From Mesorhizobium sp. WSM3862 (lineage in GTDB: Bacteria > Pseudomonadota > Alphaproteobacteria > Rhizobiales > Rhizobiaceae), in contig NZ_NSGE01000003.1 in assembly GCF_002294985.1 (NCBI RefSeq), positions 434,001 to 498,000 of the forward strand: a stretch of DNA of 64,000 nt, written 5' to 3'. Positions 54,557 to 63,648 of this stretch are shown one piece after another. Every line of letters begins with the position of its first letter. Position 1 is the stretch's first letter. The translations under genes and the position numbers were made by a program. Below the pieces are notes generated by a model, which was not told the origin of the DNA, did not search any database, and was given only the letters and a program-made list of their open reading frames with translations.

Positions 54557-54620
54557 GCGGAGAATCGGAGCCGATGCGAACCTCGCCGCACCATGGCTCG
54601 CGCGCGTTCCGATTCTCCGC
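54557..54620. promoter_or_regulatory. 13-bp perfect inverted repeat spanning the rnhB start
   Basis: GCGGAGAATCGGA (54557-54569) and TCCGATTCTCCGC (54608-54620) enclose the ATG at 54593. If the RNA folds, the rnhB initiation region is in the loop. Could modulate translation; function untested. Confidence 0.55.
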
Positions 54621-55291
54621 TTCTCTTCGAAATGGTCGAGAAGCCCGACTTCTCGATTGAAACGAAAGCGATGGCCGAGGGGCTGTGGCCGGTAGCGGGG
54701 ATGGACGAGGCGGGCCGCGGGCCGCTTGCCGGTCCGGTGGTGGCGGCGGCCGTGGTGCTCAACCCGGCCAACATTCCCGAAGGGCTCGACGATTCCAAGC
54801 GCCTCACCCATCTGCAGCGCGAGGCGCTGTTCCTCAAAATCCTGGGCTCGGCGCTCAGCGTCTCGATGGCCTCGATCAGCGCCGAAGGCATCGACAACAG
54901 CAACATTCTGAAAGCCAGCCTGGAAGCAATGCGCCGCGCCGCCGCCGGACTGTCGCTGCCGCCCAAACTGGCGCTGGCGGACGGCCGCGACGTGCCGCCA
55001 GGGCTCACCTGCGAGGGACGCGCGCTGATCAAGGGCGACCAGCGCTCGCAATCTATCGCCGCCGCCTCGATCGTCGCCAAGGTGATGCGCGACCGCATGA
55101 TGTGCGGCTGCGGCGGCCATCATGAGCATTACGGCTTCGAAATGCATATGGGCTACGCGACGGTCCGCCACCGGACCGCGATCGAGGCGCACGGCCCGGT
55201 GGCGCGACTGCACCGGGCGTCGTTCGCGCCGTTCCGGTTGGGCGGCGTCGAGCTGGCGGAAGCGGAAGAGAGCTTCGAGGGAATAGATTAA
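54593..55291 (+). CDS. rnhB: Ribonuclease HII
   Basis: 232-aa endonuclease removing RNA from RNA-DNA hybrids and misincorporated ribonucleotides. Catalytic carboxylates: [20 protein letters not shown] (D and E), [16 protein letters not shown] and the fourth Asp in [11 protein letters not shown] 54593 ([14 protein letters not shown]) fits the family; the frame is open to 54515 but no better SD is seen. The start lies inside the inverted repeat described separately. Element R4 begins on its stop codon. Confidence 0.93.
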   Translation: MARARSDSPLLFEMVEKPDFSIETKAMAEGLWPVAGMDEAGRGPLAGPVVAAAVVLNPANIPEGLDDSKRLTHLQREALFLKILGSALSVSMASISAEGIDNSNILKASLEAMRRAAAGLSLPPKLALADGRDVPPGLTCEGRALIKGDQRSQSIAAASIVAKVMRDRMMCGCGGHHEHYGFEMHMGYATVRHRTAIEAHGPVARLHRASFAPFRLGGVELAEAEESFEGID

Positions 55292-55442
55292 TCTCCTCCT
55301 TGAGGGGGAAATGGCCGGCAGGCGGAGGGGGTCGTCGCGCGTGAAGCACCGACGCCCTCTTTGGTCGCACAAGGGGTCGAGCTCTACGCGCAACGACCCC
55401 CTCTGTCGCCTTCGGCGACATCTCCCCCTCAAGAGGGGAGAT
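55291..55442. repeat. Palindromic element R4 (after rnhB)
   Basis: 152 nt. Left end ATCTCCTCCTTGAGGGGGA (degenerate), right palindrome ATCTCCCC-CTCAAGA-GGGGAGAT at 55420-55442, with inner hairpin GTCGCC-TTC-GGCGAC just before. Same family as R2 and R3. The rnhB stop TAA overlaps its first base, so rnhB may have been truncated or extended by it. Confidence 0.85.
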
Positions 55443-55456
55443 TATTCGCGCCCAAA

Positions 55457-55490
55457 ACAAAAAAGCCGCCGGGTTGCCCAGGCGGCTTCA
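55457..55490 (-). terminator. Rho-independent terminator of the atp operon
   Basis: In the minus direction: stem GAAGCCGCC, loop TGGGCAACCC, stem GGCGGCTT, then a run of six T. Stem of at least eight bp with a T tract, 22 bases after the atpF stop. Confidence 0.85.
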
Positions 55491-55511
55491 TGTCAGCAAC
55501 GGCAGAGCCGC

Positions 55512-56003
55512 TCAGTTCAGCTTGGCCTTCACGTCCTGCAGCGCCGACTTGAACAAATCGGCGCCGGCCTTGGCGTCGACCTTGGCGGCGAGCAGCGCAC
55601 GGGCGGCCTCGACGGCGATGTCGACGGCGCTGGCACGCACCTCGCCGATCGCTTCGCGTTCGGCCTGGCTGATCTTCTGCTCGGCAAGCGCCGTGCGCCG
55701 GGCGACGTAGTCCTCGGTCTTCTTATGCGCCTCGGAAGCAAGGAGCTCGGCCTCGCGCTTGGCGGCGGCGACGATGTCGGCGGCCTCCTTCTCGGCTTCC
55801 TTGCGCTTCTGCTGGTATTGGCCGAGCAGCTGCTGGGCCTCTTCGCGCAGGCGGCGCGCTTCCTCGAGTTCGCTGCTGATCTTGGCCGCGCGGGAATCGA
55901 GCGACTTTGCGAGCACGCCCGGCACCTTCAGATAGATGACGGCGCCGAGGAAGATGATCAGGGCAATGGTGGCCCAGAGCGTGGCAAGTGATGTGGCGTC
56001 CAT
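55512..56003 (-). CDS. atpF: F0F1 ATP synthase subunit b
   Basis: 163 aa. One N-terminal membrane helix (LATLWATIALIIFLGAVIYL), then a long charged helix (EEARRLREEAQQLLGQYQQK) forming the peripheral stator with b'. Last gene of the operon; 10 bases after atpG, followed by a strong terminator. Alphaproteobacteria typically have two b-type genes, as here. Confidence 0.93.
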   Translation of the reverse strand: MDATSLATLWATIALIIFLGAVIYLKVPGVLAKSLDSRAAKISSELEEARRLREEAQQLLGQYQQKRKEAEKEAADIVAAAKREAELLASEAHKKTEDYVARRTALAEQKISQAEREAIGEVRASAVDIAVEAARALLAAKVDAKAGADLFKSALQDVKAKLN

Positions 56004-56013
56004 GATGGCCTCC

Positions 56014-56595
56014 TCACCGGGTCGCGGATTTGACCGCGGCCGAAATCTCGGCCTTGTCGGTCTTGCCGCCGACCAGCGCCTCGACGATGGCCGACGTGGT
56101 GTCCTCGGCGATCGTGCCGACTTCCTTCATCGCCTTGGCCTTGATCGAGGCGATGCTCGCCTCGGCTTCGCCGAGCTTCTTCTCGAGTTCCGCCTCGAGC
56201 TTCTTGCGCGTGCTTTCGGCTTCGCTCTTGGCGGCGTCGCTCGCCTGCTGGCCGATCTTGTTGGCGTTGGCCTTGGCTTCCGCCAATTCCTGCTCATAGG
56301 CGGCAACGGCAGCGTCCGCCTCGCCCTTCAGCCTGGCGGCGTGGTCGAGATCCTGGGTGATGCGATCGTTGCGGACATCGATGATACCGCCGATGCGCGG
56401 CATCACAACCCGCTTCAGGAACAGATAGAAGAGCCCGAAGGTGATGACGAGCCACAGGATCTGCGACGGGAAGGTCTCGGCATTGAACGGCGGGAACGTG
56501 CCATGCTCCTCGGCAGGCACGGCGGTGCCCGCATGCGTATCGCCCTCGGCCGTGGCCGGCGCGGATTCTTGCGCAAAGGCAGATGTCACGAACAT
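56014..56595 (-). CDS. atpG: F0F1 ATP synthase subunit b' (b2)
   Basis: 193 aa. N-terminal Ala-rich extension then the membrane helix ILWLVITFGLFYLFLKRVVM and a long amphipathic coil (KKLEAELEKKLGEAEASIAS). b' pairs with b in the stator of photosynthetic and alphaproteobacterial ATP synthases. The symbol atpG here means b', not gamma. ATG 56595. Confidence 0.92.
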   Translation of the reverse strand: MFVTSAFAQESAPATAEGDTHAGTAVPAEEHGTFPPFNAETFPSQILWLVITFGLFYLFLKRVVMPRIGGIIDVRNDRITQDLDHAARLKGEADAAVAAYEQELAEAKANANKIGQQASDAAKSEAESTRKKLEAELEKKLGEAEASIASIKAKAMKEVGTIAEDTTSAIVEALVGGKTDKAEISAAVKSATR

Positions 56596-56657
56596 CTCAT
56601 TCCCCTGTCCATACGGCGGGGCCGCACCATGCGGCCCCTTTCGTCAGCGCGTGGTTC

Positions 56658-56882
56658 TTACCTGAAGACCAGCAGCAGCGCGATGAGGAGCGAGAAGATG
56701 CCCAGCGCTTCGGTCACGGCGAAGCCGAAGATCAGGCGGCCGAACTGGCCGTCAGCAGCCGACGGGTTGCGGAGCGCACCCGAGAGATAGCTGCCGAAGA
56801 TGTTGCCGAGGCCGATGCCGGCGCCGCCCATGCCGATGCAGGCGATACCAGCGCCGATAGCAGCTGCTGCAGTTGCGTCCAT
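56658..56882 (-). CDS. atpE: F0F1 ATP synthase subunit c
   Basis: 74-aa proteolipid; ring subunit of the rotor. Two membrane helices joined by the polar loop; the proton-carrying carboxylate is the Glu in [20 protein letters not shown] (second helix), and the first helix has [20 protein letters not shown]. 62-base gap to b' and 79 to atpB. Confidence 0.96.
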   Translation of the reverse strand: MDATAAAAIGAGIACIGMGGAGIGLGNIFGSYLSGALRNPSAADGQFGRLIFGFAVTEALGIFSLLIALLLVFR

Positions 56883-56961
56883 TTCAAAACTCCTGTGGTT
56901 TTCGTAATCGTTGCGGTTGGTACGTTGGGTATGCTGGCGCCGGGGCGCCGGTGAAAATCGA

Positions 56962-57723
56962 TCAGTGGCTCGGGTGCAGAGCGTCGTTCAAATACATGCA
57001 GGTCAGCACCGCGAAGACGTAGGCCTGCAGGAAGGCGACCAGCAGTTCCAGCGCCGTCAGGGCAACCGCCATGGCGAGCGGCAGGACCGAGCCGGCGATG
57101 CCGACCGCACCCAGCGCGCTGAGGCTGACGACGAAGCCCGAAAACACTTTCAGCGTGATGTGGCCGGCCAGCATGTTGGCGAAAAGACGAACCGAGAGGC
57201 TGACCGGACGCGAGACAAAGGAAATGACTTCGATCGCCACCACCAGCGGCATCAGATAGCCAGGCACGCCATGCGGCACGAACAGCTTGAGGAAGCCGAG
57301 GCCGTGCTTGGCGAAGCCGTAGACGATGACGGTGCCAATGACCAGGATCGCCAGCGTGAAGGTGACGATGATGTGGCTGGTGACGGTGAAGAAATAAGGG
57401 AACAGGCCGATCAGATTGGCGACCAGCACGAACATGAACAGCGAGAACACCAGCGGGAAGAACTGCATGCCCTGCTTGCCCGCCGCATCGCGCAGCATGT
57501 TGCCGACGAACTCATAGGCCATTTCCGAGACCGACTGCAGGCGGCCAGGAATGAGGGCGCGGCTGGCGGTGCTCATGTAGAGGAAAGCGGAAGCGACGGC
57601 GATCGTCACGACCATGAACAGAGCGGAGTTGGTGAAAGAAATGTCGTAGCCGCCGATATGAAGCGGGATGATCGGATGGATCTGGAACTGGTGGATCGGA
57701 TCGACCTGGTCAGCAGCAGCCAC
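56962..57723 (-). CDS. atpB: F0F1 ATP synthase subunit a
   Basis: 253-aa membrane protein of the F0 proton channel. The essential Arg is in [20 protein letters not shown]; other marks are [30 protein letters not shown] and [10 protein letters not shown] at the C-terminus. Start GTG at 57721-57723 with GGGGA six bases upstream. Confidence 0.96.
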   Translation of the reverse strand: MAAADQVDPIHQFQIHPIIPLHIGGYDISFTNSALFMVVTIAVASAFLYMSTASRALIPGRLQSVSEMAYEFVGNMLRDAAGKQGMQFFPLVFSLFMFVLVANLIGLFPYFFTVTSHIIVTFTLAILVIGTVIVYGFAKHGLGFLKLFVPHGVPGYLMPLVVAIEVISFVSRPVSLSVRLFANMLAGHITLKVFSGFVVSLSALGAVGIAGSVLPLAMAVALTALELLVAFLQAYVFAVLTCMYLNDALHPSH

Positions 57724-57788
57724 TTTAAATCCCCGTCAAAGCCACAACCGGCTTCTTAAGTTTCTTTCGCGCCTTGCGGCGCCTTACT

Positions 57789-58181
57789 TCAGTCCTTCGG
57801 TTCGGGCGGCTTGCCGCCCTGGCCGAATTCCGATGCAAGTCCCGACGAACGCAGGACATTGAGTATACCGGCGCCAAAACCCAGCAACAGGCCGACGATC
57901 AGACCCCAGGGCGCGATTCCCGCCAAGCGGTCGATGATCCAGCCCAGGCCGACACCAACCACCACTCCGGCGATGAACTCGCTGGACAGTTTCAGGGCCT
58001 GACCGTAACCGGTCGCAGCTTTCGCTTCGTCTTTCCCCTCGAGCCGGTCCGTGCGTCTTGATGCAAGCGATGCTTCAAGCTCGCGCCGGCGGCGCTCAAG
58101 TTCGTCGTCGCGGATGGTGGCTTCTGGCTGCCTGCCGCGGCCGGTTTCTCCGGTTCCGTCTGGCCCGTTTTTGTCGGCCAT
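57789..58181 (-). CDS. atpI: AtpI-like protein of the ATP synthase operon
   Basis: 130 aa. First 65 residues are charged (ERRRRELEASLASRRTDRLE), then two membrane helices (FIAGVVVGVGLGWIIDRL; GLIVGLLLGFGAGILNVL). The GWIID.LAG..PWGLIVGLLLG pattern is that of AtpI/DUF-type c-ring assembly helpers. ATG 58181 with GGGGGG upstream. First gene of the atpI-B-E-G-F operon; its promoter should lie in 58182-58470, which contains no other gene. Confidence 0.88.
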   Translation of the reverse strand: MADKNGPDGTGETGRGRQPEATIRDDELERRRRELEASLASRRTDRLEGKDEAKAATGYGQALKLSSEFIAGVVVGVGLGWIIDRLAGIAPWGLIVGLLLGFGAGILNVLRSSGLASEFGQGGKPPEPKD

Positions 58182-58470
58182 CGCAACCCCCCTGCCCGGG
58201 CAGACGATCACCGTCCGTCCGCTTCTAAAGTCGCCGGCAACATAGTTAGCGGGTCCGCGCCCGTCAAGCCACGGGCCGAACTTCAAAGCGATGTATTTTC
58301 CCGTTTCAAATCAACGACTTATCCGGGTGCGACATCGTGCCCGTCACGCCTGTGCGAGGACTCGGCGCGAATCCGGGCGGCAAGCCGCTCCGATCGGTGC
58401 GCGCAGCAAGCGAGAAAGAGCGTTGCCGCGGGTGCCGATCAAGCGGCTCAGTTCGAGCCGCCTAAGCGGC

Positions 58471-59652
58471 TCAGCTCCAGCCGCCGCCATAGGTGCGATA
58501 GAAGATGTGCAGGCCGATCCTGGTCATGCGCTGCATGGCGCGCGCCCAGCCCGGATGAACGTAGTTGGCGTAGTAATGCGTCGAGGATCCGACCTCGGGG
58601 ATGAAGATCTTGCCGGCGGTCACCGCCATGGCGACATCCTGGGCGGTCTTGTACGCGACCGGGTCGCTGATGCGCTTCTTCCTGCCGTCGCAGGCGAAGG
58701 AGAACTGGCAGCGGTTGAACCAGTTGTCGTTCTGGTAGACGACGCCGCAGATCGTCTTCGGATAGGCAGGGTTGCGGACGCGGTTGAGGATCACCTGCGC
58801 CACCGCGGCCTGGCCGCGCACCGGTTCGCTGCGCGCCTCAAAATAGATGCCCTTGGCGAGGCACTCCTGTTCCGGCTTGGAGAAGACGGCCGCCGGCAGC
58901 GGGTTCTGCATCCAGGCGTGATCGCCCTTGCCCATCGGCGGAATGAAGCGGCCGTCGTTCGCATCGTCCTGCAGCAGAGCCTCAAAAGGTGAGGCCTTGG
59001 CATAGTCCGGCGCCGACTGGGCATAGGCGGTGGCGAGGATATCCGGCTTGTCGTTGTTGACGAGAGCGATGAGAGCCGCCGGCAAATCCGGATCGGGCTT
59101 CTTGTCCTCGCGGATGTGGAAGGCCTGGGCGATCTGGATTTCCTTGCCCTTGATGCCGGGCTTGGCGAAAGTCAGCTTCAGGCCGCTGTCCATCGCCGGA
59201 CGGAGCAGCGAGGAGGTACGCTCGAAGATGGAGCCGGCGCTGAAATTCTTCGGCGGCGCAACCGGCGACACCTGGACGAGGCGGCCCTTCTTGTCGGCGC
59301 GCACGACGCGGTCCTCATCGGGCGTAGCGCCGGCGACATTGCCCTTGCCGCGGAGCGCCACCGTGCCAACGCCAGGCAGGTCCACGCCGGAGCCGGAGAT
59401 CGAGCCCGTGGCGGCCGAATCGACGAACGGCATCTCGGCGGCGTGCACCGAGCCGGCGACGGATTTTTCGACATAGGCATTCCAGCGATGGCTGGGCGAC
59501 TCCAGCCCGGACACGAGGCTTGCCATATCCTGGTAAGCGACGACGGACGGAAAGCCGACCCAGAAGCCGAGCCCCAGAACCAAAGGAGGAAGGAAGGAAC
59601 GTTTATTCGCAACGGCGGCGGCGACGAGCCGCGTAAGAACGCGTCGATGCAC
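58471..59652 (-). CDS. SleB-type cell-wall hydrolase
   Basis: 393 aa. N-terminal hydrophobic segment (LPPLVLGLGFWVGFPSVVAY) as signal anchor, a long low-complexity middle (residues about 60-240), and the C-terminal Hydrolase_2 domain: CLAKGIYFEARSEPVRGQAA with the catalytic Glu, QVILNRVRNPAYPKTICGVV, WFNRCQFSFACDG and STHYYANYVHPGWA. Lytic transglycosylase acting on peptidoglycan. GTG 59652 has GGAGAG five bases upstream and is preferred over ATG 59700 (only AAGG three bases away). Confidence 0.9.
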   Translation of the reverse strand: MHRRVLTRLVAAAVANKRSFLPPLVLGLGFWVGFPSVVAYQDMASLVSGLESPSHRWNAYVEKSVAGSVHAAEMPFVDSAATGSISGSGVDLPGVGTVALRGKGNVAGATPDEDRVVRADKKGRLVQVSPVAPPKNFSAGSIFERTSSLLRPAMDSGLKLTFAKPGIKGKEIQIAQAFHIREDKKPDPDLPAALIALVNNDKPDILATAYAQSAPDYAKASPFEALLQDDANDGRFIPPMGKGDHAWMQNPLPAAVFSKPEQECLAKGIYFEARSEPVRGQAAVAQVILNRVRNPAYPKTICGVVYQNDNWFNRCQFSFACDGRKKRISDPVAYKTAQDVAMAVTAGKIFIPEVGSSTHYYANYVHPGWARAMQRMTRIGLHIFYRTYGGGWS

Positions 59653-59792
59653 GGAACTCTCCAGAAACGCTACTGACCCCGGAGAGCCAAAATGAAGCAT
59701 TAACCTTGATGGGGGGTTAACGGCACCGATCGTGTTTTTTTCATGTTGCAGATAAGCCGGCCTCCGCCAGCTGTGGAAAGCCGGCGAAAACG

Positions 59793-61067
59793 TCAGGCCG
59801 TGCGCAGAAAGATCCGCCATGCGATCGCCGCGCAGATCGCCGCCGCCAGCCACACGCCCGGCCATGCGAAGAGAAGCAGAAGCCAGGGAATGGCGATCGG
59901 CACCAGGCAGAAGCCGACAAAGACCAGAGTGTTGGCGAGGCTGAGCGCGGTGCCGACATGGCCGGCTCCGGCAAGTGTCGCAAGCTCGGTATAGGCAACT
60001 CCATGCCAGGCCGATACGCAGATGCCGGCTACGATCACCATAAGGGGCAGGAGCAACAGCAGCGACGGCTGGCTGGCCGCAGCGATGGCCAGAATCCATA
60101 GCACCAGGAAGGCCAGCGCGCTCAGCGCGCTGCAGAATCTAAGGAACGGCCTTCGGTTGCGGTGGCGGTCGGTGAAGCGGCCGCTCCAGACGCGCGTCGC
60201 CATGGCGCCCGTCTGCACGGCGGCGAGGGTGGCGCTGGTCACCCATGTGCCCATGCCGGCAAAGTCATGCAGGAAGACGGAGGCAAAGGTGAGCACCGCC
60301 ACCTGCGGGAAGCAGAGCAGGCCGATGGCTGCCGAGATGCGCCAGACCTCGATGTTGCGCAGCGGCGCCGGGCCGGTCGTGACGGCGGCGGCATGCGCGT
60401 CGCCTTGCGTCGGCGGTTCGTGCAGCCAGCGCCAGGCAAAGAAAGCCGAGAGCGCGGAGAGAGCCGCCAGCAGGCCGAAGACGGCGGCAAAGCCCAGGCC
60501 CAAGGCTAGCGACGGCAGGACGAGCGCGCCGAGCCCGCCGCCAAGCGGCACCGCGGTCTGCCTGATGCTCATGGCGAAGCCGCACTCGCCTTCGCCGAAC
60601 CAGCCCATGATGGCGCGGCCGCTGGAGCCGTTGACGCTGCCGCCAAGCAGGCCGGCAACGAGCAGGCTGGCCGAAAGCAGCACGACACCGGGAGCGGCTA
60701 TTTTCGTCGGCACGACGAGGATTGCCATGGCAAAAAGCCACACGGCCGTCGCGCCGAGCCCGGTCAGGAGCACGCGGCGGTCGCCCCAGCGGTCGGTAAG
60801 CACGCCCCAGGGCAGTTCGCTGAGCGCCACGCCGAGGCCGAGCAGACCGAGCGCAGCGCCGAGCGAGGCATTGTCGAGATGGTAACCCTGGCGCATCACC
60901 ACAGCCGTCGCCGGGATGCCGGAGAAGGTAGCGGAGAAGCCGGCATTGGCGGCGACGCCGATGCCGAGCACTTTCCATCGATGGGTGGGCCCGAAGGCGC
61001 GGCCAGCCGAAGCGGCGGCGCCTGCCGCGGGCCGCCGGCAATCGTTGCGAGTTACGCTGGCGGACAT
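59793..61067 (-). CDS. MFS transporter
   Basis: 424-aa twelve-helix permease. The helix 2-3 loop is SELPWGVLTDRWGDRRVLLT, the classical MFS A motif; a second copy, ATRVWSGRFTDRHRNRRPFL, marks the start of the second half. Hydrophilic middle loop (about 205-235). The C-terminal helix is hydrophobic to the end. ATG 61067 is taken; weak SD. Divergent from a LysR regulator with 118 bp between, so probably controlled by it. Substrate unknown. Confidence 0.88.
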   Translation of the reverse strand: MSASVTRNDCRRPAAGAAASAGRAFGPTHRWKVLGIGVAANAGFSATFSGIPATAVVMRQGYHLDNASLGAALGLLGLGVALSELPWGVLTDRWGDRRVLLTGLGATAVWLFAMAILVVPTKIAAPGVVLLSASLLVAGLLGGSVNGSSGRAIMGWFGEGECGFAMSIRQTAVPLGGGLGALVLPSLALGLGFAAVFGLLAALSALSAFFAWRWLHEPPTQGDAHAAAVTTGPAPLRNIEVWRISAAIGLLCFPQVAVLTFASVFLHDFAGMGTWVTSATLAAVQTGAMATRVWSGRFTDRHRNRRPFLRFCSALSALAFLVLWILAIAAASQPSLLLLLPLMVIVAGICVSAWHGVAYTELATLAGAGHVGTALSLANTLVFVGFCLVPIAIPWLLLLFAWPGVWLAAAICAAIAWRIFLRTA

Positions 61068-61185
61068 GATCTCGTATTCCCTCTGCGCCGGTCGATCGGT
61101 CTTGACCGGTCGGATGTAGCGCCATAGCTTCATCCAGAAAATCAGCAAGTTTTTAATCGATAATCCTGAAAATAGGGACGATCTC

Positions 61186-62103
61186 ATGCGACGCGTCACA
61201 TTCGACCTCGACGTGCTCAGGACCTTCGTCACCGGCATGGAGCTTGGCAGTTTCGCCAAGGCGGCCGAGCGGCTCGGCCGCTCGACCTCTGCCGTCAGCG
61301 CGCAGCTGAAGAAGCTGGAAGAACAGGCGGCGACCCCGGTCTTCCGCAAGGCGGGGCGCGGCCTGGCGCTTACCGAAGCTGGTGAAACGATGCTCGGCTA
61401 TGCGCGGCGTCTCATCGAGCTCAATGACGAGGCGGCCTCAGCTATCCGCGACGTCGAGCTGGAAGGCTGGGTGCGGCTCGGCCTGCAGGAGGACTTCGGC
61501 GAGGCCGTGCTGCCGGAGGTGCTCGGCCGGTTTGCCCGTGCGCATCCCAAGGTCCGGATCGAAGCGCGGATCGGACGCAGCCACGAGCTCGCCGAGCGCG
61601 TCGTCTCAGGCAGCCTCGACATCGCGCTGGCCTGGCACGACGGCACGATCCTGCCCTACAGCCGGCATGTCGCCGAGGTGCAGGCGCGCTGGATCGGCCC
61701 GGCGAAACCGATGCAAGCCGGCCACAATGGTGAAGCGCTGCCGCTGGTGTTGTTCGAGGCGCCATGCCTGTTGCGCACCGTGGCGACCGAGACGCTGGAC
61801 CGGGCCGGCCTCGCCTGGCGCATGGCGTTCTCGAGTCCCAGCCTCGGCGGCATCTGGGCGGCGGTCGCCGCGGGTCTCGGGCTGACGATCCGCACCGATA
61901 TCGGCCTGCCAGCCACTGTCAGGGCGATCGCGCCGGGCGTGCTCGGGCTGCCGCTCCTGCCGATGATGGCGCTGCATCTGCACCAGAAGGATGCCGAGCT
62001 CGATCCGGTGGCGGCACGGCTGGCAGAGATATTGCTGGAGGCGGCGCTGGATACGCTGCCGGAGGGAGCGCGTTTCGGCGAGGGCTTGCGAGCGGTCGCG
62101 TAG
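61186..62103 (+). CDS. LysR family transcriptional regulator
   Basis: 305 aa. Winged helix: LDVLRTFVTGMELGSFAKAA, ERLGRSTSAVSAQLKKLEEQ and RKAGRGLALTEAGETMLGYA. Effector-binding domain starts near 90 (GWVRLGLQEDFGEAVLPEVL) with LDIALAWHDG. It is divergent from the MFS gene at 59793-61067 and very likely regulates it. The intergenic region has an AT-rich TTTTTAATCGATAATCC stretch (near 61151-61167) with ATCGAT centre that could be its site, but no proper dyad can be fixed. Confidence 0.92.
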   Translation: MRRVTFDLDVLRTFVTGMELGSFAKAAERLGRSTSAVSAQLKKLEEQAATPVFRKAGRGLALTEAGETMLGYARRLIELNDEAASAIRDVELEGWVRLGLQEDFGEAVLPEVLGRFARAHPKVRIEARIGRSHELAERVVSGSLDIALAWHDGTILPYSRHVAEVQARWIGPAKPMQAGHNGEALPLVLFEAPCLLRTVATETLDRAGLAWRMAFSSPSLGGIWAAVAAGLGLTIRTDIGLPATVRAIAPGVLGLPLLPMMALHLHQKDAELDPVAARLAEILLEAALDTLPEGARFGEGLRAVA

Positions 62104-62211
62104 GATTCCACGCTGTTCTTCATCCTCGAGCGGAGCAAGGAGCGAAGCGACACGGCACAGACCCGTGAATGACGACGGGAGGGGCGCTGCCGACCCTTTC
62201 CCACAAAGGGC

Positions 62212-63642
62212 TCAGCGCTTCTTCGCCCGACCCGCGAAAGGATTCTCCGACGTGCGCAACGCCATGCGGATCGGCACGCCGGGCATGTCGAAAGCCTCGC
62301 GCAGGCTGTTCGAGAGGTAGCGGACATAGGATTGCGGCATCGCGTCCGGGCGCGAGCAGGAGACGACGAAACCCGGCGGCCGGGTTTTTGCCTGCGTGAC
62401 ATATTTGATCTTCAGCCGGCGGCCGGCGACGGCGGGCGGCGGATGATGCGCCAGAATGCCTTCCAGCCAGCGGTTGAGCTTGCCGGTCGAGACGCGGCTG
62501 TTCCAGACCTTGTGCGTCTTGATGACGGCGTCCATCAGCCGATCGAGGCCGCGCCCGGTCTCGGCAGAGACCGTCACCGCCTGAATGCCGCGCACTTGGG
62601 GAAGCAACCGCTCGGTCTTTTCGCGCAGCTCGGCCAGAAGCTCCTGCGGGTTGTCGATCAGGTCCCATTTGTTGAAGGCGATCACCGGCGCGCGGCCCTC
62701 GCGAATGATCAGGTCGGCGATTTGCAGGTCCTGCTTCTCGAAGGGTATGGTGGCGTCGAGCACGATGATGACGATCTCGGCGAAGCGGATAGCGCGCAGG
62801 CCATCCTGCACCGAAAGCTTCTCGAGCTTTTCCTGGACTTTGGACTTGCGCCGCATGCCGGCGGTGTCGAACAGCTTTATCCGGCGGCCGCGCCAGTCCC
62901 AGTCGACCGAGATGGAATCGCGGGTGATGCCGGCCTCGGGTCCGGTCAGCAGCCGCTCCTCGCCGATCAGCGCATTGATCAGCGTCGACTTGCCGGCATT
63001 GGGGCGGCCGACCACGGTTATGCGCAGCGGCTTGGTCTCGTCATAGGCCGGCTCGGCGTCGGAGTCGGCGATATCCTCGCCGATAAGCACCTCGCTCACG
63101 GCGATCTCATCGCCCGGCTGTTGCGCGTCCTCGCCGAAGGCGCGTTCCTCGCCGAGTGCCGCGATCACCGCATCGCGCAGATCGGGCATGCCCTGGCCAT
63201 GCTCGGCCGAGACGGGGATCGGCTCGCCGAGGCCGAGTTCCCAGGCTTCCAGCATGCCGCCTTGCGCGCCTCGCGCTTCCGCCTTGTTGGCCACCAGCAC
63301 CACCGGCTTGCCGGATTTGCGGACCACGTCGGCGAAGGTCCGGTCGTCGGGCATCAGGCCCGACTTGGCATCGACGGTGAAGAAGATCAGGTCGGCCTCG
63401 CGGATGGCGATCTCGGTCTGCTGGCGCATGCGGCCGGGCAGTGTCGAGGCCGCCGCATCCTCGAAGCCGGCGGTGTCGATGACGTCGAAGTGAAGATCGT
63501 AAAGCTTGGCGGCATGGACGCGACGATCGCGCGTCACGCCCGGCGTGTCGTCGACAAGCGCCAGCTTCTTTCCCACCAGCCGATTGAAAAGAGTCGATTT
63601 GCCGACGTTAGGCCGGCCGATGATGGCGACTTTGAACGTCAT
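62212..63642 (-). CDS. der: Ribosome-associated GTPase Der (EngA)
   Basis: 476-aa double-GTPase for 50S ribosome assembly. Domain 1: [42 protein letters not shown]. Domain 2: [38 protein letters not shown]-terminal KH-like domain [21 protein letters not shown] 30-residue acidic linker ([20 protein letters not shown]) joins the domains. ATG 63642, preceded within 7 bases by the end of the TPR gene. Confidence 0.97.
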   Translation of the reverse strand: MTFKVAIIGRPNVGKSTLFNRLVGKKLALVDDTPGVTRDRRVHAAKLYDLHFDVIDTAGFEDAAASTLPGRMRQQTEIAIREADLIFFTVDAKSGLMPDDRTFADVVRKSGKPVVLVANKAEARGAQGGMLEAWELGLGEPIPVSAEHGQGMPDLRDAVIAALGEERAFGEDAQQPGDEIAVSEVLIGEDIADSDAEPAYDETKPLRITVVGRPNAGKSTLINALIGEERLLTGPEAGITRDSISVDWDWRGRRIKLFDTAGMRRKSKVQEKLEKLSVQDGLRAIRFAEIVIIVLDATIPFEKQDLQIADLIIREGRAPVIAFNKWDLIDNPQELLAELREKTERLLPQVRGIQAVTVSAETGRGLDRLMDAVIKTHKVWNSRVSTGKLNRWLEGILAHHPPPAVAGRRLKIKYVTQAKTRPPGFVVSCSRPDAMPQSYVRYLSNSLREAFDMPGVPIRMALRTSENPFAGRAKKR

Positions 63643-63648
63643 CCGGGG

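Noticed and set aside
58330..58470. tRNA-like or terminator structure downstream of the SleB-type gene
   Set aside because: Repeated GCGGCTCAG segments can pair, but there is no T run and no tRNA cloverleaf with T-loop.
61068..61185. LysR operator and CGGTC-TT-GACCG dyad between the MFS and LysR genes
   Set aside because: Short dyads are expected by chance here and no T-N11-A site could be fixed with confidence.
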